A DNA stretch of 64,000 nucleotides from Bilabrum cf. latius. Its lineage: Eukaryota; Bigyra: Bicosoecida; Bigyra; Bicosoecida. The notes beneath the pieces were generated by a model, which did not search any database, was not told where the DNA came from, and was given only the letters and a program-made list of their open reading frames with translations. Location: the NCBI GenBank assembly GCA_965178125.1, contig OZ237759.1, forward strand, positions 1 through 64,000. The letters are read 5' to 3'. Below are positions 1 through 11,053 of the stretch, in pieces. Numbering within the stretch: position 1 is the first letter of the stretch; each line of letters starts with the position of its first letter. The position numbers and the translations under genes are program-made.

Positions 1-53
1 AGTGAAGATGAAAATATTTTTCCCCGACCCTGTCCCTGACTTTATAATAGATA
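1..53. repeat. Linker box preceding telomere tract 1
   Basis: Copy of the ~62-bp AT-rich linker (GAAGATGAAAATATTT, then CCCCGACCCTGTCCCTGAC, then TTTATAATAGATA) that precedes almost every telomere tract in the window. It is cut by the window edge, so the distal part of the repeat unit lies outside. Confidence 0.9.
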
Positions 54-236
54 CCCTAACCCTAACCCTAACCCTAACCCTAACCCTAACCCTAACCCTA
101 ACCCTAACCCTAACCCTAACCCTAACCCTAACCCTAACCCTAACCCTAACCCTAACCCTAACCCTAACCCTAACCCTAACCCTAACCCTAACCCTAACCC
201 TAACCCTAACCCTAACCCTAACCCTACCCTACCCTA
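54..236 (+). repeat. Interstitial telomere tract 1, (CCCTAA)n
   Basis: About 30 CCCTAA units ending in three degenerate CCCTA units. The C-rich strand reads left to right, as expected for the left end of a chromosome. The same degenerate end closes tracts 2-5, so these tracts were copied together with their flanks. Confidence 0.97.
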
Positions 237-796
237 CATTTGCCCCATGATATGGCCCTAGGCCGTCCCAAAACAGTTTGAATCATCTTCATACCTATTC
301 TAGTTGCTGAGATCGCAGAGGGCACATTTTCGGCATGTAAATCTTCATCAGCCAGTATCGTCGCCGCGCGGTCAAAACGGAACCTGGGGAACATTTGCCC
401 CATGATATGGCCCTAGGCCGTCCCAAAACAGTTTGAATCATCTTCATACCTATTCTAGTTGCTGAGATCGCAGAGGGCACATTTTCGGCATGTAAATCTT
501 CATCAGCCAGTATCGTCGCCGCACGGTCAAAACGGAACCTGGGGAACATTTGCCCCATGATATGGCCCTAGGCCATCCCAAAACAGTTTGAATCATCTTC
601 ATACCTATTCTAGTTGCTGAGATCGCAGAGGGCACATTTTCGGCATGTAAATCTTCATCAGCCAGTATCGTCGCCGCGCGGTCAAAACGGAACCTGGGGA
701 ACATTTGCCCCATGATATGGCCCTAGGCCATCCCAAAACAGTTTGAATCATCTTCATACCTATTCTAGTTGCTGAGATCGCAGAGGGCACATTTTC
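237..796. repeat. 155-bp satellite family A, block 1
   Basis: About 3.6 units of a 155-bp tandem repeat. Landmarks are CCCCATGATATGGCCCTAGG and GAGATCGCAGAGGGCACATT. Units inside the block differ by a few substitutions (GCCGTCCC or GCCATCCC; CGCGCGG or CGCACGG) in an order repeated in every family A block. The short reading frames in it recur with the repeat and show no sign of being genes. Confidence 0.95.
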
Positions 797-858
797 GACA
801 AAAAAATGAAGATGAAAATATTTTTTCCCCGACCCTGTCCCTGACTTTATATTAGATA

Positions 859-1090
859 CCCTAACCCTAACCCTAACCCTAACCCTAACCCTAACCCTAA
901 CCCTAACCCTAACCCTAACCCTAACCCTAACCCTAACCCTAACCCTAACCCTAACCCTAACCCTAACCCTAACCCTAACCCTAACCCTAACCCTAACCCT
1001 AACCCTAACCCTAACCCTAACCCTAACCCTAACCCTAACCCTAACCCTAACCCTAACCCTAACCCTAACCCTAACCCTACCCTACCCTAC
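859..1090 (+). repeat. Interstitial telomere tract 2, (CCCTAA)n, with linker 797-858
   Basis: Preceded by the linker starting GACAAAAAAATGAAGATG and ending TTATATTAGATA. Ends with the same CCCTACCCTACCCTA decay as tract 1. Confidence 0.97.
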
Positions 1091-1649
1091 ATTTGCCCCA
1101 TGATATGGCCCTAGGCCGTCCCAAAACAGTTTGAATCATCTTCATACCTATTCTAGTTGCTGAGATCGCAGAGGGCACATTTTCGGCATGTAAATCTTCA
1201 TCAGCCAGTATCGTCGCCGCGCGGTCAAAACGGAACCTGGGGAACATTTGCCCCATGATATGGCCCTAGGCCGTCCCAAAACAGTTTGAATCATCTTCAT
1301 ACCTATTCTAGTTGCTGAGATCGCAGAGGGCACATTTTCGGCATGTAAATCTTCATCAGCCAGTATCGTCGCCGCACGGTCAAAACGGAACCTGGGGAAC
1401 ATTTGCCCCATGATATGGCCCTAGGCCATCCCAAAACAGTTTGAATCATCTTCATACCTATTCTAGTTGCTGAGATCGCAGAGGGCACATTTTCGGCATG
1501 TAAATCTTCATCAGCCAGTATCGTCGCCGCGCGGTCAAAACGGAACCTGGGGAACATTTGCCCCATGATATGGCCCTAGGCCATCCCAAAACAGTTTGAA
1601 TCATCTTCATACCTATTCTAGTTGCTGAGATCGCAGAGGGCACATTTTC
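1091..1649. repeat. 155-bp satellite family A, block 2
   Basis: Repeats block 1 with the same internal order of unit variants, so the higher-order unit (satellite + linker + telomere tract, about 853 bp) is what was amplified. Confidence 0.95.
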
Positions 1650-1711
1650 GACAAAAAAATGAAGATGAAAATATTTTTTCCCCGACCCTGTCCCTGACTT
1701 TATATTAGATA

Positions 1712-1937
1712 CCCTAACCCTAACCCTAACCCTAACCCTAACCCTAACCCTAACCCTAACCCTAACCCTAACCCTAACCCTAACCCTAACCCTAACCCTA
1801 ACCCTAACCCTAACCCTAACCCTAACCCTAACCCTAACCCTAACCCTAACCCTAACCCTAACCCTAACCCTAACCCTAACCCTAACCCTAACCCTAACCC
1901 TAACCCTAACCCTAACCCTAACCCTACCCTACCCTAC
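1712..1937 (+). repeat. Interstitial telomere tract 3, (CCCTAA)n, with linker 1650-1711
   Basis: Same linker and same degenerate right end as tract 2. Neighbouring higher-order units differ in length by multiples of 6 bp (847, 853, 859), which is explained by the number of CCCTAA units. Confidence 0.97.
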
Positions 1938-2496
1938 ATTTGCCCCATGATATGGCCCTAGGCCGTCCCAAAACAGTTTGAATCATCTTCATACCTATTC
2001 TAGTTGCTGAGATCGCAGAGGGCACATTTTCGGCATGTAAATCTTCATCAGCCAGTATCGTCGCCGCGCGGTCAAAACGGAACCTGGGGAACATTTGCCC
2101 CATGATATGGCCCTAGGCCGTCCCAAAACAGTTTGAATCATCTTCATACCTATTCTAGTTGCTGAGATCGCAGAGGGCACATTTTCGGCATGTAAATCTT
2201 CATCAGCCAGTATCGTCGCCGCACGGTCAAAACGGAACCTGGGGAACATTTGCCCCATGATATGGCCCTAGGCCATCCCAAAACAGTTTGAATCATCTTC
2301 ATACCTATTCTAGTTGCTGAGATCGCAGAGGGCACATTTTCGGCATGTAAATCTTCATCAGCCAGTATCGTCGCCGCGCGGTCAAAACGGAACCTGGGGA
2401 ACATTTGCCCCATGATATGGCCCTAGGCCATCCCAAAACAGTTTGAATCATCTTCATACCTATTCTAGTTGCTGAGATCGCAGAGGGCACATTTTC
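1938..2496. repeat. 155-bp satellite family A, block 3
   Basis: Third copy of the family A block, same unit order. Confidence 0.95.
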
Positions 2497-2558
2497 GACA
2501 AAAAAATGAAGATGAAAATATTTTTTCCCCGACCCTGTCCCTGACTTTATATTAGATA

Positions 2559-2796
2559 CCCTAACCCTAACCCTAACCCTAACCCTAACCCTAACCCTAA
2601 CCCTAACCCTAACCCTAACCCTAACCCTAACCCTAACCCTAACCCTAACCCTAACCCTAACCCTAACCCTAACCCTAACCCTAACCCTAACCCTAACCCT
2701 AACCCTAACCCTAACCCTAACCCTAACCCTAACCCTAACCCTAACCCTAACCCTAACCCTAACCCTAACCCTAACCCTAACCCTACCCTACCCTAC
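2559..2796 (+). repeat. Interstitial telomere tract 4, (CCCTAA)n, with linker 2497-2558
   Basis: Same linker and degenerate right end as tracts 1-3. Confidence 0.97.
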
Positions 2797-3355
2797 ATTT
2801 GCCCCATGATATGGCCCTAGGCCGTCCCAAAACAGTTTGAATCATCTTCATACCTATTCTAGTTGCTGAGATCGCAGAGGGCACATTTTCGGCATGTAAA
2901 TCTTCATCAGCCAGTATCGTCGCCGCGCGGTCAAAACGGAACCTGGGGAACATTTGCCCCATGATATGGCCCTAGGCCGTCCCAAAACAGTTTGAATCAT
3001 CTTCATACCTATTCTAGTTGCTGAGATCGCAGAGGGCACATTTTCGGCATGTAAATCTTCATCAGCCAGTATCGTCGCCGCACGGTCAAAACGGAACCTG
3101 GGGAACATTTGCCCCATGATATGGCCCTAGGCCATCCCAAAACAGTTTGAATCATCTTCATACCTATTCTAGTTGCTGAGATCGCAGAGGGCACATTTTC
3201 GGCATGTAAATCTTCATCAGCCAGTATCGTCGCCGCGCGGTCAAAACGGAACCTGGGGAACATTTGCCCCATGATATGGCCCTAGGCCATCCCAAAACAG
3301 TTTGAATCATCTTCATACCTATTCTAGTTGCTGAGATCGCAGAGGGCACATTTTC
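2797..3355. repeat. 155-bp satellite family A, block 4
   Basis: Fourth copy of the family A block. Confidence 0.95.
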
Positions 3356-3417
3356 GACAAAAAAATGAAGATGAAAATATTTTTTCCCCGACCCTGTCCC
3401 TGACTTTATATTAGATA

Positions 3418-3649
3418 CCCTAACCCTAACCCTAACCCTAACCCTAACCCTAACCCTAACCCTAACCCTAACCCTAACCCTAACCCTAACCCTAACCCTA
3501 ACCCTAACCCTAACCCTAACCCTAACCCTAACCCTAACCCTAACCCTAACCCTAACCCTAACCCTAACCCTAACCCTAACCCTAACCCTAACCCTAACCC
3601 TAACCCTAACCCTAACCCTAACCCTAACCCTAACCCTACCCTACCCTAC
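3418..3649 (+). repeat. Interstitial telomere tract 5, (CCCTAA)n, with linker 3356-3417
   Basis: Same linker and degenerate right end as tracts 1-4. Confidence 0.97.
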
Positions 3650-4208
3650 ATTTGCCCCATGATATGGCCCTAGGCCGTCCCAAAACAGTTTGAATCATCT
3701 TCATACCTATTCTAGTTGCTGAGATCGCAGAGGGCACATTTTCGGCATGTAAATCTTCATCAGCCAGTATCGTCGCCGCGCGGTCAAAACGGAACCTGGG
3801 GAACATTTGCCCCATGATATGGCCCTAGGCCGTCCCAAAACAGTTTGAATCATCTTCATACCTATTCTAGTTGCTGAGATCGCAGAGGGCACATTTTCGG
3901 CATGTAAATCTTCATCAGCCAGTATCGTCGCCGCACGGTCAAAACGGAACCTGGGGAACATTTGCCCCATGATATGGCCCTAGGCCATCCCAAAACAGTT
4001 TGAATCATCTTCATACCTATTCTAGTTGCTGAGATCGCAGAGGGCACATTTTCGGCATGTAAATCTTCATCAGCCAGTATCGTCGCCGCGCGGTCAAAAC
4101 GGAACCTGGGGAACATTTGCCCCATGATATGGCCCTAGGCCATCCCAAAACAGTTTGAATCATCTTCATACCTATTCTAGTTGCTGAGATCGCAGAGGGC
4201 ACATTTTC
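3650..4208. repeat. 155-bp satellite family A, block 5
   Basis: Fifth and last of the distal family A blocks. Confidence 0.95.
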
Positions 4209-4270
4209 GACAAAAAAATGAAGATGAAAATATTTTTTCCCCGACCCTGTCCCTGACTTTATATTAGATA

Positions 4271-4515
4271 CCCTAACCCTAACCCTAACCCTAACCCTAA
4301 CCCTAACCCTAACCCTAACCCTAACCCTAACCCTAACCCTAACCCTAACCCTAACCCTAACCCTAACCCTAACCCTAACCCTAACCCTAACCCTAACCCT
4401 AACCCTAACCCTAACCCTAACCCTAACCCTAACCCTAACCCTAACCCTAACCCTAACCCTAACCCTAACCCTAACCCTAACCCTAACCCTAACCCTAACC
4501 CTAACCCTAACCCTA
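4271..4515 (+). repeat. Telomere tract 6 fused to a truncated gene, with linker 4209-4270
   Basis: About 41 perfect CCCTAA units. Unlike tracts 1-5 it does not decay into satellite: it stops inside a gene at 4515/4516. Copy B has gene sequence at this point (20115/20116), so this is a breakpoint capped by telomere repeats. Confidence 0.95.
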
Positions 4516-6761
4516 CCGTGAGTCCTCGGCGTGCCGGGATTGTCCCGCTCCTACGTGGGGATGTGCCGGTTGAAGACGATGCTGTAGCCGAGCCGGGGCC
4601 TGGATGAGCCGCTCGTCTCCACCTCGGTGCGCTGGTGCTGCTGCGTGGCCGACTGCACCCTGATCTGCCCCCCGTCCCTCTGCAGACCCCTGCGCCCGCA
4701 GAGGACCCCATCCTGCGTCGCCGAGTCGGCTCCAATCAGCACGTCGATGAGGCCGTAGGCTTGGTCCAGCGGCTCGTCCAGCAGGAGCCGTGACACCGGC
4801 CCCCCAAGCACCAGCATGAACGGGCTGGTCTGCACCTCCTGGGAGGCTCCGGCGCCGGCTAGGATCCCGACCACCTCCATGGCGTCGACATCGGAGAGCT
4901 CAGAGCGGACCGCCACGGGGGCCGCCATGCCGTCTGGTGGGTTCCGCAGCACATCCGGGGCGGCCTCCTGCTCCTCTTCAGGCTCGCCTTCCAGCTCGGC
5001 ATCCGCAGCTCCGAAAGCCCCCGCGGCAGGATCTCCACCATCCGCTTCCTCGTCGCCGCCTTGGTCTCCGTCCGAGTCCCACTGGCCTTCCCCACCCCAC
5101 TCGCCTTCTCCAGCCTCATACCCGGCATCTTCGTCGCCCTCTGCATGCTCCTCCGCCCCAGCCGGCTGCGCCGCCGGCCCCTCCTCCATCTCGTCCTCGT
5201 CCTCGTCCTCGTACACGAACGCTGGAGGCTGCTCGGAGAGCCCGACCGCGTCAAAGACCGTCTCGTCCACGCGGTTGTACTCGATGTAGTGATCCCACTC
5301 CGTGCGGAGCGGAGAGAGCTTGTGGCTGTGCAGCCCGGGCTCCGCCAGCATCGGAGACGGCCAGAAGCTGACCGCCACCGAAGCCAGCTTGCTCCGAATG
5401 AAGGCAGCCCCTTCCTCGTTCAGGTCTTCGCTCTCCAGCATCTTGGTGATGTCAGTCCAGCCAACGAGCTGCACGAGAAAGCGGCCGCGCCTCTGCGCGC
5501 GCTGCTCCACGCCGGCAGCATCAGTCTCGGCATGCAGGAGGCTGTCCACGACGACAACGGCGCGCCTCTGGTACGCCCACCAGCGCCGCATGCCTTGCAT
5601 GGTCACCGTCTCCATCACTGGAGGTGCGAGCGCCCTCCACACCTCGGGAGGCAGCTCCTGCCTGCCAACGCAGGTCAGCAGGCCCTGCAGGGCCTGCACC
5701 GCCTCGTCGTCCACCTCCCATATGTGGTAGGCCAGCATGGGGTGCTGCGCGAGGTCGTCCGTCGCCTCGTGCATGCCGAACCGGTACTCGGGCGGGAGGT
5801 TGACGGCCAGGGCCTCCTCTCCCTGCGCTCCCCCCGGGTCGCCGACGACCAGGTTCCACGCCTGCACGGGTGGCGCACCGACCTCCCCTCCGGCGTCTGG
5901 GCCTGCGCCACCGCCTTGGGCGCCGGCTGCCTCTGCACCGGCAGCGAACACGACTCCGGGGATGGGCAGCTCGGGCGCTCCTCCCTCTGCCCCGAAGAGC
6001 GGCTGCTGGCCCTGAGCATCCCAGACCATGGCCTGCCGAGCTGCCTGGGTGGCCGCGTGGGCGGCTTGGCGCCCGAGGAAGATGGCCTGGACCGCTTCTG
6101 GGGGCTCGTCGTCCTCCATCGCGTCCTCCCCTGCGCCGACCCCGGCCAGGACGGGCACCTCGGCGAGAGGCACGGGCCCAGGGACGAGTTGGTGCTGGGC
6201 AGCCTGGGCAGCTGGCTGCTGCTCGGCTGCTGGAGGGGCCGGACCGACGCCGGCTGGCCCACCTGCAGGCTCCTGCTGGGGCTCCGGGATCGGGAGGAAG
6301 GCGTCGGCATCGCCAGCTGGCGGCTCGGGCTGCAAGCCTCCTGGGACCGGCAGGTTGGCACCCGGACCAGCGGGGTGCTGGGGCGGGGCGGCGGCCATCG
6401 CCTGCTGGCCAGCAGCAAGAGCTGCACCAGGTGGTGGTTGGTGGGCGCCCTCTTGCTGCTGGTGCTGGGGCTCCGGAGCATGCTCGCCGATGGCTGGGGC
6501 GGGGGCCGGCAGGCCTGCCGCATCGCCCCCCCCGGCGGCATGGCCGCCTGGCGCTGGCCCCACCTGGGCCGGGATCTGGGCCTGCGCCTCGCCGGCCGGC
6601 GGGCCAGGCAGGGCGGCACCTCCTGGTTGAAGTGGCCCTGGGACTCCGATGCGCACGCGATGCGGGTTCTGAGCGTAGCCCTTCGCGCGGCGGTCCAGGA
6701 AGGCCCGAAGGTAGTCGAGAGCCTTCACATGCTTGGTGGCGTCGTACGTGGACTGCGCCAT
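4516..6761 (-). pseudogene. Truncated 5' part of the large subtelomeric gene (copy A)
   Basis: Identical, as far as I can compare by eye, to positions 20116-22361 with a constant offset of 15,600 bp. It keeps the first ~749 codons of the 2,328-residue gene in copy B, including one in-frame TAG at 4551-4553. Then the frame runs into telomere repeats at 4515 and would encode an artificial Val-Arg repeat. The remaining two thirds are missing. The N-terminal part is rich in Pro, Ala, Gln and Gly, followed by a folded-looking stretch with several Trp and a strongly acidic segment. The start is the Met at 6761, about 30 bp from a TATA-like sequence. Function unknown; probably a non-functional remnant. 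Confidence 0.8.
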
Positions 6762-6785
6762 GACCAGACTGCGGACAGAGATGCC

Positions 6786-6802
6786 ACAAGGATATATAAT
6801 AT
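6786..6802 (-). promoter_or_regulatory. TATA-like element upstream of the large gene (copy A)
   Basis: GGATATATAATATAC lies about 30 bp upstream of the minus-strand start codon at 6761, in otherwise GC-rich DNA. Spacing suits a core promoter with a very short leader. Inference only. Confidence 0.35.
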
Positions 6803-7336
6803 ACTTGGGATGTGATTAGTATGATGGTACGATGCGTTGTTCCCTGGTGGCGCACTCGTCACGGCGGTGCCGCGCATCAGGTTCCGCAACCTGATCCGGG
6901 CCACCACAAATGTTGTCGCAGCACACCTGCCGCAAGCAAAGTGAGCATTGGGCGCGCAGCCTATATATCGCCGCGCAATTGTTTGCAGTATGTTATATTA
7001 TTTGATAATATGCGCGAGATTAGTTCCAACGAGTGCTTGCCGTCGCGCAATTGAGCCAAACGTCTGAACCACGTTGCAGCAAGCGCATTGCGCAAGGCAA
7101 TCCCCACGCATACCCCATCGATTTGACTCACGTTTGCTTTAGGGTTGTATGCACAATATGCTATAGTAGCTATATGCCAAGTATGCGCCTCTGCAATTGA
7201 ATACAAGGAGCGCAATATGAGTGTTTCTGATTTCGCGCTGCTCGTTGGGTGAACGGGTAGGTTTCGGCGTGACAAGTGCAAGTTGCGTGCACTTTTGATG
7301 CGAATCTGTATTTTTTTTTCGGTTTCGCGTGGGTTG
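6803..7336. other. Divergent intergenic region, copy A
   Basis: Noncoding DNA between the divergent large and small genes, notably more AT-rich than its surroundings (for example near 6960-7020 and 7140-7230). I see no conserved frame in it. It probably holds the promoters of both genes. Confidence 0.5.
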
Positions 7337-7424
7337 CTGTGGTGGTGTAGTGGTATTGCGTACGGTTGGTAATCGCACCCAGGCCTACCCCCGAGGTTCG
7401 ATTCCCGTTGGGGCGATCTTTTTT
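7337..7424 (+). ncRNA. tRNA-like Pol III element (copy A)
   Basis: Contains an A-box-like TGGTGTAGTGG (7343-7353), a perfect B-box GGTTCGATTCC (7395-7405) 41 bp further on, and a T6 run (7419-7424) followed by another T7, like a Pol III terminator. I could not fold a complete cloverleaf: the acceptor and T stems pair poorly and the anticodon loop would be too long. It may be a tRNA pseudogene, a tRNA-derived Pol III transcript, or an intron-containing tRNA that I folded wrongly. It lies between the two element genes and is repeated unchanged in copy B. Confidence 0.4.
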
Positions 7425-7642
7425 AATTTTTTTCTGGGCTGGGGTCCGCCCCCCCACGACTGGGGGATCGACCTAACATCATGGGTCCCGGGTCTGAGAC
7501 CGAGTGCGCGGGGTCGTGGCCTTCTTTTTCTTTGCCCTCGAGCTTGCCCTGGAGACTCCCTGGGTCTCATGTCCGTGTTCGCTGCCGCATCCAAGCGCCT
7601 GTTCGTGGCCTTACCCGTGTTCCCCCAGCACCGCAGAGTACT

Positions 7643-9178
7643 ATGGCCGCCGCAAAGAGCTACAGCGTCAAGCACACCAAGGCCTCCCGCCCCGTCGTGG
7701 CTGCCCTGGCTTCAGGCGTCAGCACGTCTGCTGCCAAGCAAGTCCTGCTGATCTCCCTCGTGGGCCTCCACCAAGATTGCGGGTTACTCTGCGGGTCTAC
7801 CGAGCACTACTAGGGGACCAAGAAAGAGGGCATCAAAGCCTGCGTGGATGCCATGCTGGACCTGAATGAGTCCGATCTGCCGCCTGACATGCTGAAGGTG
7901 CTGAGTCACCGCCTATATCCGGCTGCATCAACTAGCGGCACCAGCTCGCCAGGCTACCGCAAGATGAATTAGATGCTCATGGGCCTGCGCGACAGCGGCT
8001 ACTCTACCAGCCACAATCCTTGGTTCAAGGCAGGCATGGATGGCTTGCGGAGGAACTACAAGACCGCGATCAAGTTCGTCTGCGACTACGGAGCTGGGAA
8101 AGCCTCTGTGCGTGCGCGTGGAGGCATGCAGGCTGTGTTCCAAGACGTGTTTGACATGGCAGTCAAGGACTCTGCCGCGGCAGCCGCAGGGGACCAAGAT
8201 GCTTCTGCGGGAGCCGCTGCTGCTTCGCCGAGTGGAGCACCCCGTGCTGGCAAGGACAAACGGAGTGCCATGGTCGACGACGACGAGGACGACCCCGACG
8301 ACGGTGTCGCGGACCACAGTGCCTACAAGGCCCAGAGGAAACGAGGCGAGCAAGATTCAGACGGCTCAGAGTCCAGCGACTCATAGACCGAGCGACTGAA
8401 CAACGACCTACTCGGCCCCAAGCGGAGAGCGGAGGCCAAGGCCAGGGAAAAGGCAAAGGCCAAATTGAAGGCCAGGACCAAGGCCGCGGGCAAGTCAAAG
8501 GGAAAGTCAAAGGGAAAGCCGAGGGATGAAGGTGCGCAACCGGCAGAACCGGAGCGCAGGAAGGCGACTGAAGCGGCACCTCGGGCTAAGATACAGCACA
8601 AGCGATCGCCCATTCTCCAACCGGGCTATGGCGGAGGAGCTCGCCACGCCGTTGGCCAGGACAAGAGGGGAGCAAGAGGCGCAAGGAGTGGAGCAGCAGC
8701 ATCACTGCCTCGACAGGACTCTGAGGAGGATGAAGAGGAGATCGGTGATCGATACCACGCAGACGCAGCCGATGAAGAGGACGAGGATGAGGCTCCGATA
8801 GAACTCGTGCAGCAGGACGAGGAGGATCAGGACGAGCTGGATGAGGAAGAAGAGAACGAGGCCCAGAACCAGCAAGACGACTCTGAGAACGACGGTGGAG
8901 TGGATGACAACGGCTTCACCGACTAGCAGCGGCACCTGGTGGACCGCATCCTCGCTGCCTGCGATGACATAGCGCTGGGCGTCAGCCGAACTCTCGACGA
9001 CATGCTCGAGGACGTGCAGGAAACAATTCAAGAGAGGGACGACGGGTTGGGCACGCTCGTAGGCCTGATGACGGCCCTCGAGAAGACGGCGGAAGGAGAT
9101 CTCAATGCAGCAGACGTGGACGCTGTTGAGGCGCTCCTGGCAGCTGTCGATGCGGAACCCTCCTCCGATAACGAGTGA
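7643..9178 (+). CDS. Small subtelomeric-element protein, 511 aa (copy A)
   Basis: One continuous frame from ATG 7643 to TGA 9176-9178 if TAG is sense. In-frame TAGs lie at 7811, 7970, 8384 and 8924. Residues 1-175 look globular, with Trp, Tyr and Cys spread through them. Then come an acidic DDDEDD stretch, a highly basic Lys/Ala/Gly segment (KSKGKSKGKPR), a second long Glu/Asp-rich stretch, and a C-terminal segment of about 85 residues that looks helical. Alternating basic and acidic tracts are typical of chromatin or nucleic-acid binding proteins, but I recognise no family. It is divergent from the large gene and present unchanged in both copies. Function unknown. Confidence 0.7.
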
Positions 9179-9443
9179 AAAGCAGCCAGGCGGATACCAA
9201 TTGAGGTCAGTGGCAGCTGGGCCAGCTTGTGAGAGGAGCTTGCCAGAGTGCCAGCCAGTGACCCGTTAGGACGGGATAGTAGGAGCCAGGACGCAATCTA
9301 TTTAGTCTTGACTATAAGCCAACGAATACCTGATGTCAAAGCGATGTATCGACCAAGGAGGTTAACGCATACATATGGCTACGTAGAACGAGCCACAACA
9401 TTGAATATCGGTCAATAACCACTGGATTCCCAAACCCACACCT
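9179..9443. other. 3' flank of the small gene, copy A
   Basis: Unique noncoding sequence between the TGA of the 511-residue gene and the 22-bp array; nothing recognisable. Repeated at 24779-25043. Confidence 0.5.
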
Positions 9444-11020
9444 AGGGTAGGTTTCAAACCTCCCTGGGTAGGTTTTGAAACCTCCCTGGGTAGGTTTTGA
9501 AACCTCCCTGGGTAGGTTTTGAAACCTCCCTGGGTAGGTTTTGAAACCTCCCTGGGTAGGTTTTGAAACCTCCCTGGGTAGGTTTTGAAACCTCCCTGGG
9601 TAGGTTTTGAAACCGCCCTGGGTAGGTTTTGAAACCTCCCTGGGTAGGTTTTGAAACCGCCCTGGGTAGGTTTTGAAACCGCCCTGGGTAGGTTTTGAAA
9701 CCGCCCTGGGTAGGTTTTGAAACCGCCCTGGGTAGGTTTTGAAACCGCCCTGGGTAGGTTTTGAAACCGCCCTGGGTAGGTTTTGAAACCGCCCTGGGTA
9801 GGTTTTGAAACCGCCCTGGGTAGGTTTTGAAACCGCCCTGGGTAGGTTTTGAAACCGCCCTGGGTAGGTTTTGAAACCGCCCTGGGTAGGTTTTGAAACC
9901 GCCCTGGGTAGGTTTTGAAACCGCCCTGGGTAGGTTTTGAAACCGCCCTGGGTAGGTTTTGAAACCGCCCTGGGTAGGTTTTGAAACCGCCCTGGGTAGG
10001 TTTTGAAACCGCCCTGGGTAGGTTTTGAAACCGCCCTGGGTAGGTTTTGAAACCGCCCTGGGTAGGTTTTGAAACCGCCCTGGGTAGGTTTTGAAACCGC
10101 CCTGGGTAGGTTTTGAAACCGCCCTGGGTAGGTTTTGAAACCGCCCTGGGTAGGTTTTGAAACCGCCCTGGGTAGGTTTCGAAACCGCCCTGGGTAGGTT
10201 TTGAAACCGCCCTGGGTAGGTTTTGAAACCGCCCTGGGTAGGTTTTGAAACCGCCCTGGGTAGGTTTTGAAACCGCCCTGGGTAGGTTTTGAAACCGCCC
10301 TGGGTAGGTTTTGAAACCGCCCTGGGTAGGTTTTGAAACCGCCCTGGGTAGGTTTTGAAACCGCCCTGGGTAGGTTTTGAAACCGCCCTGGGTAGGTTTT
10401 GAAACCGCCCTGGGTAGGTTTTGAAACCGCCCTGGGTAGGTTTTGAAACCGCCCTGGGTAGGTTTTGAAACCGCCCTGGGTAGGTTTTGAAACCGCCCTG
10501 GGTAGGTTTTGAAACCGCCCTGGGTAGGTTTTGAAACCGCCCTGGGTAGGTTTTGAAACCGCCCTGGGTAGGTTTTGAAACCGCCCTGGGTAGGTTTTGA
10601 AACCGCCCTGGGTAGGTTTTGAAACCGCCCTGGGTAGGTTTTGAAACCGCCCTGGGTAGGTTTTGAAACCGCCCTGGGTAGGTTTTGAAACCGCCCTGGG
10701 TAGGTTTTGAAACCGCCCTGGGTAGGTTTTGAAACCGCCCTGGGTAGGTTTTGAAACCGCCCTGGGTAGGTTTTGAAACCGCCCTGGGTAGGTTTTGAAA
10801 CCGCCCTGGGTAGGTTTTGAAACCGCCCTGGGTAGGTTTTGAAACCGCCCTGGGTAGGTTTTGAAACCGCCCTGGGTAGGTTTTGAAACCGCCCTGGGTA
10901 GGTTTTGAAACCGCCCTGGGTAGGTTTTGAAACCGCCCTGGGTAGGTTTTGAAACCGCCCTGGGTAGGTTTTGAAACCGCCCTGGGTAGGTTTTGAAACC
11001 TCCCCCGAGTAGGTTTCAAT
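9444..11020 (+). repeat. 22-bp tandem array, right flank of copy A
   Basis: About 71 units of GGTAGGTTTTGAAACCGCCC plus two bases (22-bp period). The left-most units carry CTCCCT in place of CGCCCT, so variants cluster at the edge next to the gene. Because 22 is not a multiple of 3, reading frames stay open over 500 codons with a repeating peptide; I treat these as non-coding. Copy B has about 70 units. Confidence 0.95.
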
Positions 11021-11053
11021 ACGCCATACTTGCACTGAATGAAGTACAATGAA

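Noticed and set aside
7337-7424. Suppressor tRNA-Gln(CUA)
   Set aside because: A and B boxes are present, but I see no CUA anticodon and no proper cloverleaf.
9444-11020. Proteins of over 500 residues with a KPTQGGFKTYPGRF-type repeat
   Set aside because: They follow from a 22-bp tandem repeat without stops, open in more than one frame, with no start context or codon pattern of a gene.
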